DNA from: DATATB01 sp036268995
Lineage (GTDB): Bacteria > Planctomycetota > Planctomycetia > Pirellulales > PNKZ01
DNA length: 56,483 nucleotides
Assembly: GCA_036268995.1 (NCBI GenBank)
Contig: DATATB010000182.1
Location: 1-56,483 of the forward strand
Direction: 5' to 3'
Made by a program: the position numbers and the translations under genes. The notes below the pieces were generated by a model that saw only the letters and a program-made list of their open reading frames with translations, did not search any database and had not been told where the DNA came from. Each line of letters begins with the position of its first letter. Within the stretch, counting starts at the first letter, position 1. Positions 41,527 to 49,592 of the stretch are shown here, one piece after another.

Positions 41527-44199
41527 TCAAGCCGTTTCGGCGTACGACGTGTCGTGCTCGACGTCGTCATCGTCTTCCGATTCGTCGAAGTCCTCTTCCT
41601 CGCCTTCGTCGCCCTGCTCTTCTTCAGCCGCGTCGTCGCCTTCGTCGTCCGATTCTTCATCTTCTTCGGCTTCGACTTCGTCCGACTCCTGGTCCCACTC
41701 GGCCGATGAATCGTCGTCGGACTCGTGAGCGGCGACTTCCTCGGACTCGGCGTCATCCATTTCAGGCTCGGGCCGGATCTTGTTGGTTCGCTTGGCGGTC
41801 GAGGCACCGGGCGCGGCAGACTCCTGGCCGCCTTGCGTGCGCATCTGCTCCCATTGCTCGAGCGTAATCAGCACTTCGCGGGCTTGTGAACCGTTGTAGG
41901 CGCCCACGATGCCGTCTTCGGCCATGAAGTCGATCAGCCGGGCTCCGCGGCCATAGCCCACGCCCAAGGCGCGCTGCAAGAGCGAAACGCTGCCGCGGCC
42001 TTCGCGTATAATGACGTCGATCGCCGCTTCGTACAGCTCGTCGCGATTCTTGAAGTGGTCGGCGTCGCCCGTCGCGCCGCCGGGCTTGAGCGCCACCAGC
42101 TCCTTGACGAACTCCGGCTCACTGGTGCCGACGAACTCGACGACTTTGTTGATCTCCTCGTCGCTCACGTACGTCCCCTGCCCGCGGATCAGCGTACTGG
42201 TACCGGGCCAGAGGAATAGCATGTCGCCATTGCCCAACAGCTTGTCGGCACCCATCTCGTCGAGCACCACGCGGCTGTCGGTGCGGCTGGCCACCTGGAA
42301 GGCAATACGGGCCGGCAGGTTCGACTTGATCAGGCCGGTGATCACGTCGACCGTGGGCTTCTGCGTGGCCAGCACCAGGTGGATACCGACCGCGCGGCTC
42401 TTTTGGGCCAGGCGGATGATGTGCGTCTCGACCTCTTTGGCCGCCGTCATCATCAGGTCGGCCATCTCGTCGGCCACGATCACGATGTAAGGCAGGTGCG
42501 TGGGAATGTTCTTGCGCTCTTCGTCCGACTCCGGCTGCAAGCGGTCCATCAGCTCTTCTTCGCCGAGCTGGTTGTAGCCGGCGATATGCCGCACGCCGGC
42601 CCGGGCCAGCAGGGCATAGCGTTCTTCCATCTTTTCCACGGCCCAGGCCAGAATGGCTTCGGCCTTGCGCATGTCAGTGACCACCGGGTGCATCAGGTGC
42701 GGCAGTGTCTTGTACTGGCTGAGCTCGACCATCTTGGGATCGATCAGCAGCAGCCGCACTTCGTCGGGCCGGCGGACCATCAAGATCGAAGCGATCAGCG
42801 TGTTGAGGCACACGCTCTTGCCGGTGCCGGTGCGGCCGGCGATGAGCAAGTGCGGCAAGCTGGCCAGGTCGGCGACCATCGGGTTGCCGGCCACGTCCTT
42901 GCCCAGGTAAATCGGGATGCGCATCTTCTGGGTCTTGGCGCTCGACTCTTCGATGACTTCGCGCAGACGCACGAGTTGGCGATCGGCGTTGGGCACTTCG
43001 ATGCCGACCGTGTTCTTGCCCGGGATGGGAGCCACAATCCGCACGCTGGGCACCCGCAGGGCAATGGCCACGTCGTCGGCCAGGCTCGTGATCTTGCTCA
43101 GCCGCAGGCCGGCCTCGAGCTCGACTTCGAACTGCGCAATCACCGGACCGGTTTCGATCTCGACCACTTTGACCTGGAAGCCGAAGTTGGCGAACGTCTT
43201 TTCCAAAACCTTGGCCTTGCGGCGGACTTCCTTCTCGTGCTCTTCGGTCGAGACCGGCTCGTTTTCCAACAGCAAGTCGATCGGCGGGAGTTCGTAGCCG
43301 GCCGGCTCTTCCGAATGGCTGACCGCCGCGTCCAACTCTTGCATCACCTCCCGGCGCTCGTCCTTCTTGTTGCGCGCCTTGATCCGTAGCGGACTACCGG
43401 CGGGCTCGGCCTGAGCTGAGGCGGCAGCCGCCGCGACTTCGGCCTCGTCCGACTCGACGGCCTGTTCCGTATCTTGCTCGCCCTGCTCCTGTTCGGCTGC
43501 CGCGGTTTCTTCCTCGGCCTCCTCTTCTTCGTCTGCGTTAGCGGCGACGGTGGATTGGACGGTCTTGCCGCCGATGCGAATGGCAAGCGTGCTGGAACCT
43601 TCCGGAAGATCGGTGGTCCGCGTGCTCGGCTTGGCGGCGGCCGAGACTCGCACCATCCGGCCCGCGGCCGCTACGGCGATCCCCGCGAAGATGCGAGGCA
43701 ATGTGTAATCGGTCGCCAACAGCAGCCCGACCAGCGTCGAGCTGCCGGCTACGAGATACGATCCGGCGCTGGCGAAGTTCATCTCCAGTAGTGCCCGACC
43801 AACGGCACCCACGTAGCCGCCCGAGCCGATCACCGGGCCGTTCGAAGCGCCTGGAATCGCCAGGGTACAGAGCGTCGTGGCCCCCAGTAGCGACAACGAC
43901 CAGCCCAGCGCGCGCAGCCATCGATCTTGCACGGGCCGATGGGCCAGCATCAGCCAAACCACGACGACCAGCGAGGCCAACAAATAGTAGGTTCCCAGCC
44001 CAATGCCGGCCAGCAAGCTATGGGCCAGCAGCGCGCCGACGCGGCCGCAAATGTTTTGCGCCTGGGCGTGCGGTGGATAGACCAGGTCGCCGGGCGGGTC
44101 GGCCGGATCGTAGCTCGCCAACGACAACGCGAGCAACACGAGCCACGCCGACAGGGCGAGCGCGGCCAAATCGACCTTCAGCTTTCGCTTTTCGAGCAT
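41527..44199 (-). CDS. ftsK: DNA translocase FtsK/SpoIIIE
   Basis: 890 residues. Four N-terminal membrane helices are followed by an acidic linker rich in Glu and Ala (about 225-290). The motor has Walker A GRTGTGKS with K461, Walker B-type IVIVADEMADLMM and the QKSRAVGIHLVLATQ block. The gamma winged-helix domain that reads KOPS-like sites is present (AIDVIIREGRGSVSLLQRAL, near 735-800). Unusually a 77-residue tail follows gamma, with 44 Asp/Glu by my count. It pumps chromosome DNA at the division septum in most bacteria; many planctomycetes lack FtsZ, so its setting may differ. I prefer the ATG at 44199 over a GTG seven codons upstream. Confidence 0.93.
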   Translation of the reverse strand: MLEKRKLKVDLAALALSAWLVLLALSLASYDPADPPGDLVYPPHAQAQNICGRVGALLAHSLLAGIGLGTYYLLASLVVVVWLMLAHRPVQDRWLRALGWSLSLLGATTLCTLAIPGASNGPVIGSGGYVGAVGRALLEMNFASAGSYLVAGSSTLVGLLLATDYTLPRIFAGIAVAAAGRMVRVSAAAKPSTRTTDLPEGSSTLAIRIGGKTVQSTVAANADEEEEAEEETAAAEQEQGEQDTEQAVESDEAEVAAAAASAQAEPAGSPLRIKARNKKDERREVMQELDAAVSHSEEPAGYELPPIDLLLENEPVSTEEHEKEVRRKAKVLEKTFANFGFQVKVVEIETGPVIAQFEVELEAGLRLSKITSLADDVAIALRVPSVRIVAPIPGKNTVGIEVPNADRQLVRLREVIEESSAKTQKMRIPIYLGKDVAGNPMVADLASLPHLLIAGRTGTGKSVCLNTLIASILMVRRPDEVRLLLIDPKMVELSQYKTLPHLMHPVVTDMRKAEAILAWAVEKMEERYALLARAGVRHIAGYNQLGEEELMDRLQPESDEERKNIPTHLPYIVIVADEMADLMMTAAKEVETHIIRLAQKSRAVGIHLVLATQKPTVDVITGLIKSNLPARIAFQVASRTDSRVVLDEMGADKLLGNGDMLFLWPGTSTLIRGQGTYVSDEEINKVVEFVGTSEPEFVKELVALKPGGATGDADHFKNRDELYEAAIDVIIREGRGSVSLLQRALGVGYGRGARLIDFMAEDGIVGAYNGSQAREVLITLEQWEQMRTQGGQESAAPGASTAKRTNKIRPEPEMDDAESEEVAAHESDDDSSAEWDQESDEVEAEEDEESDDEGDDAAEEEQGDEGEEEDFDESEDDDDVEHDTSYAETA

Positions 44200-44507
44200 G
44201 ATGACGCGCACCGAGGCCACTGGTGGTCCGCCGCGGCGCGGCAGGCCAGGAGAAAGTGGGGCGCGTCCGTGCCCGAAACAACTCCATCATCAGGGCGTCA
44301 TCGGTCGCCGGCCACCGAGGGCACGAGCCGGCGGGGGCGAACCCGCGAAAGTTCGCTATGCGGAAAAGCACGTACAGCATCTAAAACGAGTACAACCGGC
44401 AGCCTGGCACAGTGGCGCTGCCCGCTGCCGGCGCTCCCAAACGCTGCAAGTCATCGGCCGCGCCCATCCTAGTCGCGCAAACCGGAATATTCGGCGGGGC
44501 TGCAACT
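44200..44507. other. Intergenic region upstream of ftsK, no gene seen
   Basis: 308 bases between the lipoprotein gene stop and the ftsK start, both on the minus strand. It presumably contains the ftsK promoter. I found no tRNA, hairpin terminator or repeat I could support. Confidence 0.45.
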
Positions 44508-45134
44508 TCACGGCGGCGGGCAGGGTTTCTTCTGGAACATGCTGAAGATGCTGCGGCGCGGCTCGGTACGGGCCATGAGTTGGCCGATGATCTTCTGCTC
44601 GAGCGCGGCATCCCGGCCCTTGGCGATCCAGCCGGCGGCCACGATCTGGCTTCCTACCGGCTCGCTGAAGCGGTTCAAGCCGGTGTCGAAGCGGAACGTG
44701 GCCGAAGCGGTCGGCGCGCTTTCCGGCTGCGGCATATTCTCCAGCTCTTTGTAAACGACGACGTCCACCAGTGCCCCGCCGTCCTCGGTCGGAATCACTT
44801 GCACCAGCGCTCGCCGACGGATCGATTGCAGCGTACATTCCAAGCGATCGTAGCTGGTGGCCGAATCACCCTTCCACGGCTCCAGCAGGGTCGAACCGAC
44901 CGCAGGGAAGGTCTCGATACGGCCCACCGTGGACACGCCGGGCAGGAGACGCGCCCGCTCTTCGCGCTCGATCTCGAAATAATCGTCCAGCACGTCGATC
45001 ACTTGTTCCCACATAAAGTCGGGCGACGCCGGCGGCAAGTGAATCGGGTTTTCGTAGGCCAGCGGCGGACAGGTATTCATCGCGCAGCCGGGCACGGCCA
45101 AGAGCAAGCCCAAGCTGACCAGCCAATGCCGCAT
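44508..45134 (-). CDS. Putative lipoprotein, conserved planctomycete type
   Basis: 208 residues. The N-terminus (MRHWLVSLGLLLAVPGC) ends in a lipobox-like VPGC with the lipidated cysteine at 17. The mature domain begins PPLAYENPIHLPP and includes DFMWEQVIDVLDDYFEIERE and ALVQVIPTEDGGALVDVVVY, a pattern of alternating helices and strands without catalytic motif; the C-terminus is a basic tail ending in Pro residues. It lies upstream of ftsK on the same strand, but 308 bp away. Function unknown; envelope localisation is the only firm inference. Confidence 0.72.
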   Translation of the reverse strand: MRHWLVSLGLLLAVPGCAMNTCPPLAYENPIHLPPASPDFMWEQVIDVLDDYFEIEREERARLLPGVSTVGRIETFPAVGSTLLEPWKGDSATSYDRLECTLQSIRRRALVQVIPTEDGGALVDVVVYKELENMPQPESAPTASATFRFDTGLNRFSEPVGSQIVAAGWIAKGRDAALEQKIIGQLMARTEPRRSIFSMFQKKPCPPP

Positions 45135-45316
45135 CGATCACCCAGGATTTTGGCGCACCAGCGCTGCCGCGAGAACGAGATTGCCGCGAAGACGAGACCG
45201 CAACCGAAGCGCGCGCTTCGGCCGCCTAAGACTTGAAGAGGGCGGGAGTTTGGCAAAAAGCCATCCGGCCGGCAAGATCAGTGGTGCGAGACCGCGCTAG
45301 CGGCGTCCGGTTCTTC

Positions 45317-45498
45317 GCCCCGGAGGGGCCGAAAGGCAATAGCCAGGGGCATGAGCCCCTGGATCCCTGCCGCGAAAATGCAGCCAAGCCCTGAAAGGGC
45401 GACATTGGTCTGCCGCCCCTTTCGGGGCTAAGGCACCTTTCGTCGCGCGTTTCCCAGGGGCTCACGCCCCTGGCTAACGACTTCCGCCCCTTCAGGGC
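45317..45498. repeat. Cluster of six short hairpins (CCAGGGGC / GCCCC family)
   Basis: Within a 403-base gap without genes (45135-45537). Hairpins: GCCCC-GGA-GGGGC (45317-45329); CCAGGGGC-ATGA-GCCCCTGG (45343-45362); GCCCTGAAAGGGC (45388-45400); GCCCC-TTTC-GGGGC (45415-45428); CCAGGGGC-TCAC-GCCCCTGG (45454-45473); GCCCCTTCAGGGC (45486-45498). Two motif classes alternate, CCAGGGGC and GCCCY. It could be a repetitive extragenic array. Confidence 0.8.
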
Positions 45499-45537
45499 TG
45501 TCCCGCGGAAACATCGGCTGCTAGCGCCAGCAGCTTG

Positions 45538-46584
45538 CTAAAGCGAATAGCCGTCGAGCTCGTCGATCAGGGCGTCGAGCTCATCGCGAGGACCGGCGGC
45601 TTTCGTGGTCTGGCGCTTGGGAATGCCCACTTGCATGCCCACCGCGTCGCGGCCGGCCGCTACCAGTTCGACATCCCGCTCGAGCACGGCGACTTCCAGG
45701 GCATCCGGGGCGCCGAAGAGTTTTGACAGGTCGATTTTAAGGCTGCCGGCCTCGCCCACCGGACTGCCGGCAATGGCCGGCGTCTTGTGCTGCGGAAAGA
45801 TGATGGCACTTTCCGGGCAGACGCGGCTGCACGCCGGGCAGCCTTTGCGGCAATTGTCCGGCTGCTCCACCAGGATCGTGTCGACCCGATCGATGCCATA
45901 CACGCCGAACAGGCAAAAATCGATGCACTCCAGGCAGTTCGTGCAGCGGCTGTAATCGATCACCGGATACCACCGCCGGGCCGTATCTTCATCGATCCGC
46001 TGTGACGCATCGGGCGCCGGCACGGCCATGATCGCCTGCAGCGACGCCACGGGCGGGGCCGGTTCGGCCGAGTTCACGGCAGCGGCCGTGGCCGGCAGGC
46101 CCAGCAGCGTGATGGTCTGCACCGCGCGCTCGTTGCGAATCCGGCGAATCTCGTCAGCGTATGGCTGCGCTTCGCGGTAGGCCTTGAGATCCAGGCAATA
46201 GATTCTGCGCTCGGGCAGCGGCCGGGTGTCGATCACGCGCGGCTTGGCGTCGGCCTCCGACTGGTCGGCTTCGCCCTCGTCTTCCTCGTCGGATTCGTCC
46301 TGCACCAGCAGCGTCTGGCCTGGCTGGCCGCGAATGCCGTTGCGGTCGAGCAGCCAATGCGTGGCCCGGGCAAACAGCCAACTGGCCACAACCATGTCGC
46401 CCGCGACGCTTTGCAGGCAAAGCATGCCGGTGCCGTCGGGGGCCAGATCGTACAGATGCGGCACGACGGTCAGCTCCAGACCCGGCTCGCCCAACAGCGC
46501 AGTCACCAAGTCTTCTTCAAGCTTGCGCTTGATGGGATTGGCGCTCTGGCCCTGCGAGATAACAACGGTGAGCTTTCTGGCCAT
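45538..46584 (-). CDS. Dicluster 4Fe-4S ferredoxin-domain protein
   Basis: 348 residues. The N-terminal 130 residues are a separate domain of unknown fold (LTVVISQGQSANPIKRKLEED, LQSVAGDMVVASWLF) with an acidic insert DESDEEDEGEADQSEAD. Then two cluster sites: C214-TN-C217-LE-C220-IDF-C224 and C245-RKG-C249-PA-C252-SRV-C256. The second has one extra residue between its first two ligands compared with the canonical CxxCxxCxxxC. The remaining 90 residues hold an acidic helix. It starts 9 bp after the H-like protein gene, in one operon with the radical SAM gene, so it may supply electrons to it. No standard family name assigned. Confidence 0.8.
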   Translation of the reverse strand: MARKLTVVISQGQSANPIKRKLEEDLVTALLGEPGLELTVVPHLYDLAPDGTGMLCLQSVAGDMVVASWLFARATHWLLDRNGIRGQPGQTLLVQDESDEEDEGEADQSEADAKPRVIDTRPLPERRIYCLDLKAYREAQPYADEIRRIRNERAVQTITLLGLPATAAAVNSAEPAPPVASLQAIMAVPAPDASQRIDEDTARRWYPVIDYSRCTNCLECIDFCLFGVYGIDRVDTILVEQPDNCRKGCPACSRVCPESAIIFPQHKTPAIAGSPVGEAGSLKIDLSKLFGAPDALEVAVLERDVELVAAGRDAVGMQVGIPKRQTTKAAGPRDELDALIDELDGYSL

Positions 46585-46593
46585 GCAGTTTCG

Positions 46594-47052
46594 TCAATCT
46601 TCGTTGAATTGTCCCTTGATCGTCCGCTCGGCAATTTTCCAGGCGTCTGCCAGGTGCTCGAGATAATCATCCGGCTCCAGCAGCGACTGACCGCTGCCGG
46701 TCATGTCGAACAGCCAGCCCGCGCCGTAGGTGTCGACATTGATGGCCGATGGATCCTGGAGCAACACCTCGTTGAAGGCCACGAGCCGGCCAGCCATGGG
46801 ACAGTATAGTTCGCTTTCGGCTTTTGAGCTTTCGATGGCGCCAATGGCCTGCTTTTCACGCAGTGCCGCGCCGGCGTCGATCGACCATTCGAGAAAATAG
46901 ACGTCTTGCAGCAATCGCACGGCATAAGCCGAAAACCCAAAACGATAGCCGGCCCCTTCCGCTCGAGCCCACATGTGGTTTTTGGCGTACTTGCGATCGG
47001 TGGGAAAACGGGCGGCGAACTTGCCCATCATAAACACCCGTTCGCCGCTCAT
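46594..47052 (-). CDS. Lipoyl-carrier H-like protein
   Basis: 152 residues resembling glycine cleavage H protein: KYAKNHMWARAEGAGYRFGFS, then the lipoyl hairpin AIESSKAESELYCPMAGRL with acceptor K77, and a C-terminal YGAGWLF block. Differences from housekeeping GcvH are a longer N-terminus (FAARFPTDR) and a longer C-terminal helix. There is no gcvT or gcvP in the window, and the gene is translationally coupled (ATGA overlap) with a radical SAM gene and followed after 9 bp by a ferredoxin gene, so it probably serves another lipoyl-dependent process. Lipoyl-carrier LbpA of the sHdr pathway is an analogy, not an identification. Confidence 0.82.
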   Translation of the reverse strand: MSGERVFMMGKFAARFPTDRKYAKNHMWARAEGAGYRFGFSAYAVRLLQDVYFLEWSIDAGAALREKQAIGAIESSKAESELYCPMAGRLVAFNEVLLQDPSAINVDTYGAGWLFDMTGSGQSLLEPDDYLEHLADAWKIAERTIKGQFNED

Positions 47053-48353
47053 GTATAACGCACCCCCTGGTGTTCCTGCTCGAAGAACGCCGGCAGCAAG
47101 GCATCGGCCCGCAGCAGGCCGGCCCGAGAAAGTTCGATGCGGTCGCCATCGAACTCCAGCAGCCCTTCACTCTGATATTGCTGCCAGGCGCCCTGCCATT
47201 CTTTGAGAATCTCGACGCCGAACTTCTGCCGGAAATATCCGGCGTCGAGCCGGCCGGTCTTGAGTTGCAGGATCATTTCGCGCACCAGCAATTGGTGCGG
47301 CGTCGGCCGCAGCCCGCGCCACAGCGGCAGTTCGCCGGCTTCGAGCGTCGACAGATACGTCTCCCACTCCGGCGCGTTCTGGTAATGCACGCCAGAAATA
47401 TGTCCAAAGCTCGCCACGCCCGTAGCGAGCAGATCGGAGCCGCGCCACAGGTTATCGCGATAGCTGAAGTTGACCTTCTGCTTATGCTTGACCAGCGTGT
47501 AAGCGCTCGAGACGTGATAGCCGGCCGCCTGAAGTTCGTCGAAGGCATAGTCGACCCACGCCCGCTTGGTCGGCCAGTCGGCGACGGGCGTTTCGATGCG
47601 ATTGCCGAGAATGTCCTGCGAGTACACGGTGTTGAACGGCAGCTCCATCTGGTAGATGGTCACGCTGTCGGGCGAGAAGTCGATAGTCTTGCGGACCGTG
47701 TCGCGCCAGTTGTCCCAGGTTTCGCCGACCATGCCACTGATCAGATCGACATTGGTGTTGGGAAAACCCAGGGCCTGGATCCAGTCCCAGGCTTTGAAGA
47801 TTTCGGCCGAGTGATGGGCCCGGCCGTTTTCCTCGAGCACCGAGTCGCCGAAGTTCTCGACGCCCAAGCTCAGCCGCGTGACGCCCAGCTCCTTGAGCGT
47901 TTCCAGCTTGGGCTGCGAAAGCGTGCCCGGCTCGCACTCGAAGGTGACTTCTTCGGCGTGATTCCAATTGATGTTCGCGCGCAAGCGATCGACCAGCGAC
48001 GTGAGCTGCTTCGAGCTTAAGAAGCTGGGCGTGCCGCCGCCGAAATAGACAAAGCGGAACGGCCGCCCGCCCATCACCGGCAGCCGGCTCACCAGCTCGA
48101 TCTCGCGCGACAGGGCCGAGACATAGCGCTCGACGTCGGGCGCGTTTTTGTCGGTGTAGACGCGGAAGTAGCAGAACTTGCACCGCTTGCGGCAGAACGG
48201 GATGTGCAAGTACAGCCCCAGCGGCACTTCGGCCGGCGGCGCCTGCATGGCCGCCCGCACGTCGGCCAGCCCTTCGGCAGTCCACTGCGAGAAGGGCGGA
48301 TAGTTCGAGATGAAATAGCTGCCGACTTCGGTCTTGGTCGTTTCAGTGGTCAT
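47049..48353 (-). CDS. HemW/HemN-like radical SAM protein
   Basis: 434 residues. The radical SAM cluster cysteines are C54, C58 and C61 (HIPFCRKRCKFCYFRVYTDKN), followed by a FGGGTPSFLSS glycine motif near 107 and a HemN-type middle (LSLGVENFGDSVLEENGR) and C-terminal domain. These features fit HemW, a haem chaperone, and HemN, oxygen-independent coproporphyrinogen oxidase; the second-SAM residues of true HemN are not evident to me, so I keep the neutral name. It starts the operon; its last four bases overlap the start of the H-like gene. Upstream is the PQQ-propeller gene on the same strand, 12 bp away. Confidence 0.85.
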   Translation of the reverse strand: MTTETTKTEVGSYFISNYPPFSQWTAEGLADVRAAMQAPPAEVPLGLYLHIPFCRKRCKFCYFRVYTDKNAPDVERYVSALSREIELVSRLPVMGGRPFRFVYFGGGTPSFLSSKQLTSLVDRLRANINWNHAEEVTFECEPGTLSQPKLETLKELGVTRLSLGVENFGDSVLEENGRAHHSAEIFKAWDWIQALGFPNTNVDLISGMVGETWDNWRDTVRKTIDFSPDSVTIYQMELPFNTVYSQDILGNRIETPVADWPTKRAWVDYAFDELQAAGYHVSSAYTLVKHKQKVNFSYRDNLWRGSDLLATGVASFGHISGVHYQNAPEWETYLSTLEAGELPLWRGLRPTPHQLLVREMILQLKTGRLDAGYFRQKFGVEILKEWQGAWQQYQSEGLLEFDGDRIELSRAGLLRADALLPAFFEQEHQGVRYT

Positions 48354-48365
48354 GGTTACTGCATT

Positions 48366-49592
48366 CTACTTGCTGCCGAAGCAAAAAACGTCGCCATCAT
48401 CGTTGGCAATCAGCAGTCGGCCATCGGCCACGGCCGGGCTGGAGGTAAACGCGCCGCCGGCTTCATATTCCCAGATTTTATGCCCAGTTTGCAAATCAAG
48501 GCCGTACAAACGGCCATCCGCCGAGCCGATGAACACTCGCGAGCCGGAGATAACCGGCGAGCAGTCGATTCGGCCACGGGTCGGAAAACTCCAGCGGTCC
48601 TGCCCCGTCTTGGCATCGATCGCATGGACCAGGCGGTCGCGTCCACCGACCACGACCAGGCCGCCAGCCACAGCGGCCGACGACTGAAACGGCTGCTTCC
48701 GCTGCGGCTCGAAAGTCCAGGCAATCTTGGCCTGCCGCCAATCGATCGCAAAAAACCGCGAGCCCTGCGTCCCGAAATAAACAAACGAACCGTGGGCCGC
48801 CGGCGTGGCTCCGGTCGGATCCTGAATGTCGACGGTAATCGGCTTGCCAATGCGGCTGCCCGGGCTGCGCGCCGCATTGGGCGGCCCGAATTCGATCGGA
48901 ATGATGTGCAGCTTGCCGTCGCAGCCGGCAATGAAGGCGTGGTTGTCGTTCACCGTCGGCGTGCATTGGATCATGTTGTCGATCGAGTATTTCCACTCCT
49001 GCTTGCCGGTCTGGCCATCGAGCGCGTACAAGCTGCCATCCTGCGAGCCGACCAGCACCGACCGACCCACGAAATTGGCGCCCGCGTTGATTTCGGCCTC
49101 AGTGGTCACCTGCCAGCGCTTGGCGCCGGTGGCTGCGTCGAGGCAGAAGAAATGGCCGTCGGCGTCGCCGATATAAACCAATCCATTCCGCACCGCGGCC
49201 GGAGCTTTGAAACCCAGCTCGCGATCAAACTTCCATTTCTCCTCGCCCGTGGCCAGCGTCAGGGCACGCAAGTGGCCATCGAGCCCGCCAATGTAGACCA
49301 CGCCCGCGTCGATCACCGCCGTGGCTTCGAAGGCCGCGTCCTTGAACGACCGCTTCCAGAGCACCTCTAACTTTTCGGGCAAGTTCTGCGGCGCGACGCC
49401 GTCGCATTGCGGATCACCGCGAAACACCGGCCACGCATCTCCACCCCTCGCCCCCTGTGGGAGAGGGGCTGGAGGTGAGGGGTCGTCCGCATGCGCAATC
49501 GCAGCGCCGCACAAAGCCATCACGACCACAAGCCCACGGACTGCGGTCCGTGGGGACACCCACAGCAAATGTTTCATCACATTGCCGCGCAT
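48366..49592 (-). CDS. Exported PQQ-type beta-propeller protein (BamB-like)
   Basis: 408 residues with an eight-bladed propeller pattern of PQQ-binding-like repeats: VYIGGLDGHLRALTLATGEE, VYIGDADGHFFCLDAATGAK, LVGSQDGSLYALDGQTGKQ and several more, each ending in a Trp. No calcium- or PQQ-binding active-site residues of a true quinoprotein dehydrogenase are evident. The signal peptide (residues 6-35) and the following proline stretch are partly encoded by palindromic repeats. The ATG at 49592 overlaps the previous gene's stop (TGATG), supporting coupling; the ATG at 49577 is an alternative. A structural or scaffold role is most likely. Confidence 0.85.
   Translation of the reverse strand: MRGNVMKHLLWVSPRTAVRGLVVVMALCGAAIAHADDPSPPAPLPQGARGGDAWPVFRGDPQCDGVAPQNLPEKLEVLWKRSFKDAAFEATAVIDAGVVYIGGLDGHLRALTLATGEEKWKFDRELGFKAPAAVRNGLVYIGDADGHFFCLDAATGAKRWQVTTEAEINAGANFVGRSVLVGSQDGSLYALDGQTGKQEWKYSIDNMIQCTPTVNDNHAFIAGCDGKLHIIPIEFGPPNAARSPGSRIGKPITVDIQDPTGATPAAHGSFVYFGTQGSRFFAIDWRQAKIAWTFEPQRKQPFQSSAAVAGGLVVVGGRDRLVHAIDAKTGQDRWSFPTRGRIDCSPVISGSRVFIGSADGRLYGLDLQTGHKIWEYEAGGAFTSSPAVADGRLLIANDDGDVFCFGSK
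49443..49482. repeat. GC-rich palindrome inside the propeller gene
   Basis: ACCCCTCGCCCCCT ... AGAGGGGC ... GGTGAGGGG forms an imperfect hairpin, typical of dispersed repeats often found between genes. Here it lies in frame and encodes PSPPAPLPQGARGG (residues 38-51) at the start of the mature protein. A second palindrome, CCCACGGACTGCGGTCCGTGGG (49533-49554), encodes part of the signal peptide (residues 13-20). Confidence 0.7.

Noticed and set aside
44200..44507. tRNA gene or structured RNA upstream of ftsK
   Set aside because: I looked for a T-loop GTTCRANYC with matching acceptor arms and did not find one.
46594..47052. Housekeeping glycine cleavage system locus
   Set aside because: Only the H-like protein is present; no aminomethyltransferase or glycine decarboxylase gene is linked.
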